In this document: positions 1-8,900 of the stretch, piece after piece | Numbering within the stretch: the stretch's first letter is position 1 | Layout: each line of letters begins with the position of its first letter | DNA from: Nephromyces sp. MM_2019 | Taxonomy: Eukaryota; Apicomplexa; Aconoidasida; Nephromycida | NCBI GenBank assembly: GCA_015657535.1 | Contig: JADHZB010000941.1 | Coordinates: 4,926-16,065, forward strand | Length of the DNA stretch: 11,140 bases | Reading direction: 5' to 3' | The notes under the pieces: generated by a model | Databases searched by the model: none | Told to the model about the DNA's origin: nothing | Seen by the model: only the letters and a program-made list of their open reading frames with translations | Translations under genes and position numbers: made by a program

Positions 1-2591
1 TAGGCCTAACAGCAGCTTCTACTCCCGGTTTAAGCCTAACAGCAGCTTCTACTCCCGGTTTAGGCCTAACAGCAGCTTCTACTCCCGGTTTAGGCTTGGG
101 TGGAGGACTGCTGCAAAATCTTGGTAACACTAGCTCTAGCGTGGGAACAACATCTAGCTTTGGAGGATCATCAGCATCTTCATTAAGTACATCCGTAGGT
201 TTATTATCTCAATCCTCAGCGGCTACTGCTAGTTTTAATAGTGCACAGGGTTCGAGTAGTTCTTTGTTTTCGAAGAGCTCCTTATCTTTAACCGGCTTAG
301 GTTTTTCTGGAGCTGCTGCATCATCTTCTGCAGTGTCAGGAACAGGAGCAGGAGCCTTAACGATGGGCTCTCAGCTAACTGCTGGTATGTGTTTGTCTAT
401 GTTGCTACGGTAGTCTGCGTATTTTCGCCTTATGCTTGAATTGAGATGCAGTTTGAGGCGCCCAGGTTATTCCTATGTGCAGTAACGTGGATGCTTGTCT
501 GTAAAGGAATGTTTTTAAACATGGGGAAGTTGCTTTTGCTTGTGAGTTTGAAGCTTAAAGTATAAAAATCGTGTTTTTGGATTTTTTTCTAAATCTAAGA
601 AGAGGAAGAGGGAGCTAAGCATATCTTAGGCTTATTGTTTGCTGCGTTTACTCACCGTGCTCTGTCGTGGGGGTTGGGGTGCCGCGAAATCGTGTTTAAT
701 AATGTTTTCTTTCTTTGGAGTTGCTTTTCCTTGCAATTTGTAATGTGGGGGATCTTTTTTGGATGCGAAGGCTTCCTGTGGCCGCTTCCTTGTCTGCGAG
801 AGTGTTGGGGGGGGGCAGAAATAGCGACAGCTTGGGTTTATTTAGGTATGCTGCATCTTCATCCTTTGCAATCAACATCTTGTGAAATTCAAACCAAGCT
901 GCTACTATCTTACTAGGGGGGAGCCAGCCTTCGAGTCAAGCTTCAAGTTCAACTGGTGCTACCTCGTCTTCCATTGGAACTGCTCAGGTTTCTGCTTTTA
1001 TGCAGGGTTTTTTGCGCTAAGTCCCTGAAACCCCTTCATGTTTTAACGATAATCGATTGTGCTGTTGCTGCTCCTCCTGAATCTTTTGTATGCATTATAA
1101 CGTATCGTTTGCTTCGAGTTTGAAGGAAAAAATTCTTTCTGATCTGAGCACAAACGTGGCTTTTTTCCCCTTCAGTGTTGAGAGTGCGTATTTTTTCTTT
1201 GTTATTTGCGGAAGAATCGTAGTCGGCTGCTTATAACGAGGTTTTTTTTCTCCTTTGCTTTCCATTGCGAGAACATGATGCTTTCAGCATATATCTTTCT
1301 GTTCTATGTTTGCATTACTTTGGCTATAATTAAAGCTTTCGAGCTGAGTTCTCCTTGCCTTTTTCTTCCAATGATTGCGTGGCAAAATTGGGAAGGAAAG
1401 GACTGCTTTGTATCTACATTTCTACCCCCGGGAACGATTTGCGCACTGCTTTTACTTTTTTTGCTCTACTAAGCTGCCGTCACTTCAGCCATTGAGAAAT
1501 TTATTGATTAGCTAACCAAATCTTCCGACCTATGAAACTTGAGTAGATGCGGTTAGAGTCGCCCAAATGCATGTTTAGATGTGAATTCAAAAAACTCCTT
1601 TCCTGAATATGTAATGATTGATATTTCGTATTGATAGATTTCGCCTGATTAGGGGTATTTCCTTCTTTTCTTGGTTTGAAAATATATGTTTATCCGTTAG
1701 AACAAGGAACAGTGCTGCTTGGAACTGCAAAAACCTTTGTTTAATTGACGTCTCGATGCATTTTTCTTGCTAATTTTTTGTCATGATTACGGGCAAATAT
1801 ATATGATTTTTGCTATTCCACGATGCTCTAGCCTTTTTGCTGATGTGTGTTGAATTTGGTCTGTCCAACAATGATTTTTTTTATCTTTCGCTCGCACCTT
1901 GTATATCTATTACAGTTCTTATCTGTAATCCTAAAGATCTATTAAGCCTATTTTTGTTTGTAGTCCTAAAGATCTATAAAACTTTCTACTTTCACAGGCT
2001 ACCTTGGCCGAGTTAACCAAAGCCTCACAGCTCGTTACTCCGGAGCGTTTAGCTCTTGATAACCTTCAACATGAAAGGATCGAGGATTTGGTGACAAATT
2101 GGGAAAAGAGGGTTCAAAAGCAGCTTCAAAGGTTTAATACCCATGCTGAGCAAGTTGCTGAAATCGACAAAAGCATAATCTTGCAATCCCAAAAACTGCG
2201 TGATTTGAGGAGAGAGCAGCAAGTGACTGCCACGCAACAACAGCACTTTGCGCAGATTATCCAGACTATCGAGCAGCAGCAAAATGATCTAACTCCTCTT
2301 TTAAATTCTATCGAAGCGGATTTACGTGCTCGCTTACCTAGCAATCAGGAAAGGAGCACTGAGTCATCTCTTGTAATGATGATGTCGCAGCAATTGCAGC
2401 GCCTAGATCAACAATTTAATGAAGTTAGCGAGTTATTCAAAAAAGTATCCACTTTAAAGGAGCCAGAATCCATCCACTACATCACAGAGGCGTTGGCGCT
2501 GCAAGAGATATCACTAGAGGCTATAACACAGCAAGCTGCACAACTTGAAGTTAGATTGGAAAATTTAAAGCACGATGTTGGTCGTCAATGA
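1..2591 (+). CDS. Nucleoporin Nup62/Nsp1 family, C-terminal part, three exons (5' partial)
   Basis: This encodes the central-channel nucleoporin of the nuclear pore. Family members line the channel with a disordered FG domain and assemble with Nup58 and Nup54 through a C-terminal coiled coil. Exons are 1-384, 917-987 and 1998-2591, joined across GTATGT...CTAG and GTTTCT...ACAG introns. Exon 1 ends in phase 1, exon 2 supplies the two missing bases (a Gly codon) and ends in phase 0, and exon 3 opens in phase 0. From base 3 the three exons give 348 residues and end at TGA 2589-2591. Residues 1-151 are a Ser/Thr/Gly/Ala linker that starts with three GLTAASTPGL repeats and shows only one FG dipeptide. 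Residues from about 176 to the end are a Gln/Glu/Leu-rich coiled coil of the Nsp1_C type, opening ERIEDLVTNWEKRVQKQ. The true start lies left of the window. Family assignment comes from recall of the Nup62 pattern and the exon phases; no alignment was run. Confidence 0.9.
3..92 (+). repeat. 30-bp coding tandem repeat, three units (decapeptide GLTAASTPGL)
   Basis: Units lie at 3-32, 33-62 and 63-92. They are identical except for one base at 33 (G to A), which changes Gly to Ser at the start of unit 2. The unit length is a multiple of three, so copy-number change keeps the reading frame of the nucleoporin. Bases 1-2 are the end of a further unit, so the array continues left of the window. Near identity at synonymous positions points to recent amplification or gene conversion. 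Confidence 0.95.
385..916 (+). other. Nucleoporin intron 1 (532 bp)
   Basis: The intron has donor G|GTATGT at 385 and acceptor TTACTAG ending at 916. It is T-rich on the sense strand and contains a nine-G run at 807-815. The acceptor AG is followed directly by five G. Open frames inside it (for example 635-916) have no protein-like features and read into the acceptor, so I treat them as chance. Reading through the donor gives a stop at TAG 411-413. Confidence 0.85.
988..1997 (+). other. Nucleoporin intron 2 (1010 bp)
   Basis: The intron has donor CAG|GTTTCT at 988 and acceptor CTACTTTCACAG ending at 1997, preceded by a T-rich tract. Phase 0 on both sides supports the splice. Reading through the donor reaches TAA at 1018-1020 after ten codons, so a retained intron would give a protein lacking the coiled coil. 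Frames at 1206-1472 and 1810-2016 are hydrophobic translations of T-rich DNA and are not supported as genes. Confidence 0.85.
1926..1980 (+). repeat. Direct repeat near the 3' end of nucleoporin intron 2
   Basis: The 14-base core TCCTAAAGATCTAT occurs at 1929-1942 and again at 1964-1977. Extended to 20 bases (1926-1945 and 1961-1980), the copies differ at two positions. The spacing is 35 bp. Both copies lie within 75 bases of the acceptor, in the zone where a branch point is expected. A small duplication of the intron's 3' end is the simplest reading. Confidence 0.9.
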
Positions 2592-3121
2592 AATTCTTTT
2601 TTAGGGAATTTAAAGAGATTATCACTGCGTTTGCATACACAGCAACTATTTTTGTTGAGACCAGTTCCAGGACTCATGTTGAACACGTTTAATTCCGTTA
2701 AAGCACCATTAAATGTTGTGTTTAGTTTCCTGTTGTTTTCGCAGCTTATGAATTTTTTTTATTGACTTGAAAATGATTGCTTCAAACTCGGCGATGCATT
2801 TTTATGCTTTAAATGTATACTCTGGAATTTTTTGATTTCTAAAATGCAAAGTCCGTTGTATCAAATCGCGACATATGGGGAATACCTTCATAGGTCGCAA
2901 TGAAATTGAGTTCACTTTGTAAGCAAATGATGAAATTATTCTGCTTAAATGCTGACCATTATATTGAGCGATTTCAGGATCGATTTAGTACTTCTTAAGG
3001 AAGCTTCGTGCCTTACATGATGCTTTATGCCTAGTAATATCGTGCTGGTACTTTGGGTAATTTTTCCCTTGACTTAGCCATGAGCGCTCTACTACAACGC
3101 TTTTTTTTCAGATAAACTCGG

Positions 3122-3171
3122 GTGCATATGAGTGCACTCACTATCTTTGAAATAGTGTATTTTAAATACAC
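3122..3171. repeat. Three adjacent inverted repeats
   Basis: In order these are GTGCA/TGCAC (3122-3126 and 3133-3137), ACTAT/ATAGT (3140-3144 and 3152-3156), and GTGTATTT/AAATACAC (3155-3162 and 3164-3171). The 10-base palindrome GAGTGCACTC sits at 3130-3139. They follow directly after a T8CAG acceptor-like site ending at 3111. Each arm is short, and only the 8-base pair is notable alone. Confidence 0.6.
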
Positions 3172-4344
3172 CCTGAAGAAACTGGCTGTTTGAATTCACT
3201 ACAAGGCTTTAAAAATATATATAATGGCTACTTCTTTGACCCACAGATATTGTATATATGATATATCGGTTGTGACTAACTGATTCCATGAACGCAAAAG
3301 CTATCAATCATTTTGAATACTTCTTGATGTGCGCAATATTCGTAACGCTTCAATTCACGTACCGCTGCTTTTTATTTTTTGAAAGCTCGTGGAAGTCCAG
3401 TCTGCTTTACGTGTCAATTTTACTCTTGAGGGTGGACCTGCCGTTGACATGACGTCTAGTAGAAGCAACGGTGATAAACTTCCCGTAGCTCTACGCTGTT
3501 AGTCTCATGACAGGAGCACTATCAGGAAGCTTGTCAATAGAGAAAGCTTGACTGATTTTCTGGTCCTTTCGCTTGATTTGGAACTGCTGGACTAGTTTGC
3601 AATAGTTCTCTGTAGTTCTACCCTAATAGCAGTTTGCGTACTGGCTATTTTGCTCTTTTCAAAATTTCAAGCAGAAAATTTCCTGCTCTAGAACTTTATA
3701 AAACACCCCTTACGCTTATCAAAGGAAGTTGTCTAAACTATAGCGGCAAAGGGGATGTTACCTATAGAAGGTTTGACGCTCTTCAATGCAGGTACACATG
3801 GCTAAATTCTGGAGACTCCAACTAGAATTAGTTATATTCTATGACCCCCACCTCCGATAGAAATCAAGAATCCTTCACTGTAAATCATTATATTCCCGTA
3901 GTTATTTTTCTAAAACAGCAACATGTATCAAAGTACCGGCTGTACTCTGACTCAGCTATGCGGCGCACGTCTAAAATTTGGCTGAACCAGCCCTATTTCG
4001 AAACAGCAGCGCTGATTGATGCATCGTATGGGAACAGGCTAGGAATCGACTCGTTGTTGCATGCTTGTTTTAATCTTTCTTTTCAATGATAATTATGTAG
4101 TATACTGTGGGGGTATCACAACATTCAGCGCAATGTAAGCTTGCGAGATTCTCAAGCCATAGCCATCAAGCCGATGAAAAGAGTCCTGTATGCGCCAAAA
4201 TCTGTAGGACCCGCAGGGAGAAACTCTTTGATCGATGCTAAAATCTCCTCACTCTATATGCCAGTAATACATAATTGAAATTAAATTGCTGCTACTGTGA
4301 ATGCTACAAAGATCATTTTTTTTTCGCATGCATTAAAGATACGA

Positions 4345-4467
4345 GTGTCCATGATTCAGGACTCATGCACACAGCCGCGCTGTGAGAATCCATTGTGTTA
4401 CCTTTAGGTATTGTAAGCTTACCTAGCAATAGTTTAGCGCGTGCATTTGAGGTTGATGCGCAACCTC
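4345..4467. repeat. Cluster of three potential hairpins
   Basis: Hairpin 1 has 10-base arms with one mismatch (4345-4354 and 4363-4372). Hairpin 2 is CACAGC/GCTGTG with a three-base loop (4370-4375 and 4379-4384) and shares three bases with hairpin 1, so the two compete. Hairpin 3 is a perfect GAGGTTG/CAACCTC with a five-base loop (4449-4455 and 4461-4467). This might be a structured non-coding RNA or chance; no promoter or known RNA family is recognised. Confidence 0.55.
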
Positions 4468-5194
4468 TGCAACTCATGCTATAACATAGCGGCGAAATAT
4501 CAGCTAAAGTAAATGAAATGGCTAATCTGATTGCCTATAGATTTTTTGTGGTGACATGCTGCAAGCCTCTCTTTCATAACTGGAAAATGACCTTGCTTGA
4601 ACTGTATGTACACCCTAGGTCTTGGTAATAGAACCTTTTCAATGAGCACATCAACAAACACCTTATTTTTTTTTACGATTTTAGCTTCAGGGAAACTCAA
4701 GGTACTCTTTTTCGATTTAATACACTTTCTTTGCCTCAAGGTTGATTAGGCTGTGATAAGGCAACAGTTTAGAAAACTTTTCAAACACTGAAAGTCACTT
4801 GTGGGAAAAAATAGTCAGTGCTCATTTTCCTGCGCGACTGCATCACTTTTTTTTCATTCTTTGTTTTAAAAAAAGGACGAGTGTAGTCTTGAGCATCAGC
4901 GAGCGATTTTTTTGCCTAGTACTGACTTTTTTATAAGCCTTGTCTCATCCGTATTTGAAGGAATGTTGTAGAGACTTTGCTCTCAATTTGTAGGTCGCAT
5001 AAATCTTGTACCTAATGCAGACACTCTCCTCTTGAGAAGGAGTGTTCGAGTAAATGTACTCTTGAGCTCTTCCTTTTTTCTTACTGCAGGATGTCTGAGT
5101 TTTTTTCTCAGTAGCTTACTTTTTACTAATATGAATATATCCGTATGCGAATACTTTTCTTTCCCATAATAATTTTTATTTGAGTATCACGCAG

Positions 5195-5260
5195 ATTCTA
5201 CTGTGTTTATATGTACAGTAGAATGCTGGTACGCGTACACTGCAACCAGCAGGAGCATTC
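5195..5260. repeat. Overlapping alternative hairpins
   Basis: The first hairpin has perfect 10-base arms, ATTCTACTGT and ACAGTAGAAT (5195-5204 and 5215-5224), with a ten-base loop. A second pairs GAATGCT (5221-5227) with AGCATTC (5254-5260), and within it GCTGGT (5225-5230) can pair with ACCAGC (5245-5250). The two outer hairpins share bases 5221-5224, so they cannot fully form together. The palindrome GTACGCGTAC is at 5229-5238. Confidence 0.6.
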
Positions 5261-5615
5261 TTTTGATATCAGTAGACATGTCACCCACTATTTTTTTCAG
5301 GATGACTTTATTTATTGAGTTTATGAGATTTCCTAAAGATGAAAATACAGCTCCTAGCAATGAATTCTTTCTGTGCTTCTTAAGGCTAATTTCTGTCCTT
5401 AGCATCTAAACGGGCAGTCCGCTGTTGCCATGCTCACCTGAAATATCCTCCCAAGTATATATAAAACTCTAGTGACTTGCCAACTTCACGCCGTGAACCA
5501 CTTGCGTATCTAACATTAAGCCAAGCTCTGCTTGTTAAGTATTTTATCCTTATCTCAAAACGCCTTGCAAAAAATACTTTACGCTTAAGGTACATGAAGG
5601 ACCACATTATAGTCC

Positions 5616-5936
5616 ATGGCAAGTGCATGCGCGACTGCGGCTCCCTCTGGGATCCGGTTGAAATGCTCCCGAACAATGCTGCTAAAGACTCTAGTAGTGA
5701 TATTCGTCCAGCTCTTGTGCTTCTTTACGCCAATGAAATCAGTAAGTTATATACCACTACGGTGTAAAGCGAAGTTTGATCTCTCAAGACAATTGGGTAT
5801 GCAGGATGAAACGTTGGGACAATTTGCGTATCACAGACGCAGAAGGCCACGCCTTGTTACCGAACAGTTAGCTTTATCAGAGCCAACCAAATTTTCAACG
5901 AAGATTGTTTTTCTTCGCTTCGCTATCGTGTACTAG
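5616..5936 (+). CDS. Candidate small ORF or exon of unknown function
   Basis: This is a 106-codon frame with ATG in a CCATGG context, and the longest open frame of the central region. Bases 5621-5680 are 58% GC against 33% for 5541-5600, so the segment stands out in composition. The predicted protein has a possible membrane segment around residues 21-39 and a basic patch (HRRRRPR) near residue 72. Its 5' half overlaps another + frame (5624-5741) that ends at a strong A|GTAAGT donor, includes the residues RPALVLLYAN and could instead be a real exon of a spliced gene. At most one of these readings is likely to be right. I do not recognise the product of the 106-codon frame. Confidence 0.25.
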   Translation: MASACATAAPSGIRLKCSRTMLLKTLVVIFVQLLCFFTPMKSVSYIPLRCKAKFDLSRQLGMQDETLGQFAYHRRRRPRLVTEQLALSEPTKFSTKIVFLRFAIVY

Positions 5937-8900
5937 TGGTTGCTGACATTTAGGTACTATTTGAACGCGTTGGGAACTCGCATACCTCCACGTAAGAAAA
6001 ATTAGCGAAAAATGCATCAAATCTATGATACTGAACGTGATTTTGTTTAACGGGGTGCCAAAATTCAGGATCGTTGAGGAAGCACGTGAAGCGGACTGAA
6101 AGTTTTCAAGCAATTAAGAGAAGACTTTACAAAAAGACTCATGTGAGTAATAGCCTTAAAAACGACTTGAGTTACTCTAGTTAGCGAAATTTGGCATGGT
6201 TTTTGCATATCAAGCTAATATCTTTGACGTTCGCTTTCACTACTAAATATTCTTGCAGGAACATGCGTTCCTGGATGTATCTTTTTTTCCAAGTGAAACG
6301 CTTGCTAATAACCCCCTTTAGACACGTTGAATAAAAAAGACCTAGTGTACTGCACCTTTAGTAGTTAAGGTATGAGCAAGAAATTATAACCTGGCTTCTT
6401 TACATAAGTACAAACCGCTTATCAAGTGTATTTTAAGAAAAAGAGACCATAAAATTCGAGAAAATGGGTAAATATGCTGATATCGATTGCTGATCAGTAT
6501 TAAATGGCTGCAACTATGCAGAATCACTATTTTCAAAGATGAAGCTGCTTAGAATGTGTTATTCTCTACTTCATTTATTCGCATTGTAGTGCAGCTACAC
6601 TTTTCCCCTAAGAGCACTGAATCTATGCTTTTTTCGTAAAATTTAGTGGTCGCCTAAAGTTACACTGTTGCCTGCACAAGGTTTTTCTACTGCAAAGACA
6701 TTCCTTGGAAAATCAATTTTGGAAAGCCATTCTTACTAAAAAAATTTTGAGTACGCTCAAACACATTAAAGATGTTTTTAGGAGGATCGCCAGCTGGCTG
6801 AAAGTTATTACAACCGTCTTTATGAGGAGTGAACAAAATGAAAATTTCTCAAAAAGAGACGAAAACCTCAACGTTAGCTACCTGCGAGCAGCTTCCGCCA
6901 ATGCACCCTTTAGAACATTAAAATTGTAAAAAGTTTTAGATAACAAAAGAGATAGCTGGCTTGTAAGTACCGTTTTCTCCGGCATAGGCAGACAAGTACC
7001 ACTGAGTTATTCACATTGATTACTGGAGTAAGCCTTATGACAACAAAGGAGTTGAGATGCTAACCAAATGAATCAGATGATCACATCGCCTCTGTTTCAC
7101 GCACGTACAGCTGCCAGTTATTGATATCAATTTTCCTAAAAAACTCGGATTTTTGCCTGTATTAATGCTGAATGGAATTAGTTGCTACACCAATTCATCC
7201 TGCAATTGGCTTCGTTGCTCCTGTCATTGGTATTTGGAGTGATCGCCTTAAGAACTCCAAAAGTACAAAGAACCCTTGTTTACAGCCCCATGGGGAGTAC
7301 CTAAAAGGGAGACAGTGGCAGAATAAATCTCGGAGATGCTAATAAGGTGGTACTACATGGGTTAAAAGGCGAACATTGTTTTCCGTCATTCAAGGCGTAA
7401 CGGATGTTGATAAAGCGGGAGAGTTATAACACACGTATTTGCACCGTACTGAAGCTCCTAAAAGCGTTCGAATCTCAACCGCTAGTTCGATGAAATTCCG
7501 ATTGGCGGCATCGGAGAAACTTGATTTTTTATTTTTTCGGTCGAAATGAAATGGTTTAGCAGTGGGGAAAAAAGTAAATAGCGATGGAATAAGATATTTT
7601 TGCCGCTACTTTTTTCGGTATCTCTACAGCCTGTTGGAGCTAACGGTTGCCAAACCATTTAGTAACGGCTGTGATGCGTAGGACACCAGTGTCTAAGCTA
7701 TATGCCAGTCACTATTTTTTGTATTAATTTTGATTCATGCCTGTAGTGCAAGCAACATAAAATTTCGTCATTGCATTCTTTAAAGTCTACACAGTGATAT
7801 CCAGAAGTTTCCGGATTTGCTTTTTACGCTGTGTATAGCGACGAGAGTAGAAGTGCTTAGTAATTCTTAAATACTTGGTTTGGCTTAGTAATGAGTTCAG
7901 ATTAATACAGTGATTTTCTGTAACCAGTGTCCGCGAGAAGAAATCTTATACGATTATTATTATAATGAAGTCTGTGAGCTCGATGGAGTTGCAAAATTCA
8001 AATACTCAAATATGGTCTAATAAAGCAGCACATTTCAAAAGCATGTCAATTCAGTTATGACAGTTCATTAGACCTGACAGTACCAACGAAAAAACTTTGT
8101 ATACCATTTTTCACCTTTATTAGGGGCTTTCTCTGAAATCATAATATCAAGCATTTAATGCAAAACTTTCATATATATAGGCATAACCCAGCAGGTTACG
8201 AGGCAGTTTGCAAAAATTATAAACGTATAATTATATGTTTTCCCAGGTGTACTAAACAACTTTGATACTCTGATATAATTGCTAATTCCTTTTTTTCTCC
8301 AGATTGTAACAGCGAGACGCCTTATTAAGCAACAAAAATATTCCAACAGGCTTTCGCATTCGCGGTAGGCACAGTAGAGTTCCATACATGTTTTGCACGA
8401 AGCTTCTTACCATCGCAGTGTTTGTGCATAAGCTACTGCTATGAATGTTCAAGTAAGCAGTATCAGGCTATGACGACTGAAGTACCCCCAGAATAAAACA
8501 CGTATTCACCCCTGATATTAATGCATAAGCCGTATTGTAGACATACAGACCAAAACTTGAAGTATCACGAAAGCAAAAGCCTAAACAGTCCACTATGAAA
8601 AAACCATGCAAAGAAAACATAAAAAAAATAGTCGTTTGCTGGTTCTAAGCAGGGATTTCGAGGCAGCTTCAACCACCTCATTTCGCAAAGTATTCCGCTC
8701 TCTTATTGCAAACTTTCTAAAACCTTCTCGCAGAAGGAGTTTAGCTTTGTTTAACTTCAGTGAAAACAAGAAAAGTATTCTTCTCAAAATAGAAGGGATA
8801 AGCAAGAGCCTTCAAATTATATATTTTCGAATGCTTGGTCACGCGAAGAGGAAAGTTGAAATGCCACCTTTTTTGATGCTGAACGCTTACACATAAGTGT

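Larger units (their letters stand above)
2592..5608. other. Stretch without a confirmed gene, downstream of the nucleoporin stop
   Basis: This presumably holds the nucleoporin 3' UTR followed by intergenic DNA or unrecognised introns. It is T-rich on the + strand (5041-5100 has 25 T and 11 A by hand count). Several sequences look like + strand 3' splice sites: T-tract plus CAG ending at 3111, 5089 and 5300. Coding-like islands at 3386-3592 and 3616-4089 are broken by in-frame TAG codons and match nothing I recognise. Inverted-repeat clusters lie at 3122-3171, 4345-4467 and 5195-5260. I see no tRNA, rRNA, transposase or terminal repeat. Confidence 0.6.

Noticed and set aside
1..92. CCTAAC motifs at the left edge suggesting telomeric repeat
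   Set aside because: The period is 30 bp, not 6-8 bp, and the array reads in frame into the nucleoporin linker.
2004..2591. Treating 2004-2591 as a separate gene from its TTG
   Set aside because: The upstream acceptor at 1996-1997 and phase-0 link to exon 2 make it exon 3 of the nucleoporin. TTG is simply an internal Leu codon.
2927..2955. ATGATGA followed by CTGA, like C and D' boxes of a snoRNA
   Set aside because: No terminal D box at a plausible distance and no terminal stem.
7465..7485. GCGTTCGAATCTC resembling a tRNA B box
   Set aside because: The flanking bases cannot form a T stem and no A box or acceptor stem fits.
8606..8896. 96-codon basic ORF on the + strand
   Set aside because: Overlapped by two open frames on the other strand, with no recognisable motif and A-rich composition. 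It is left within the unassigned stretch.
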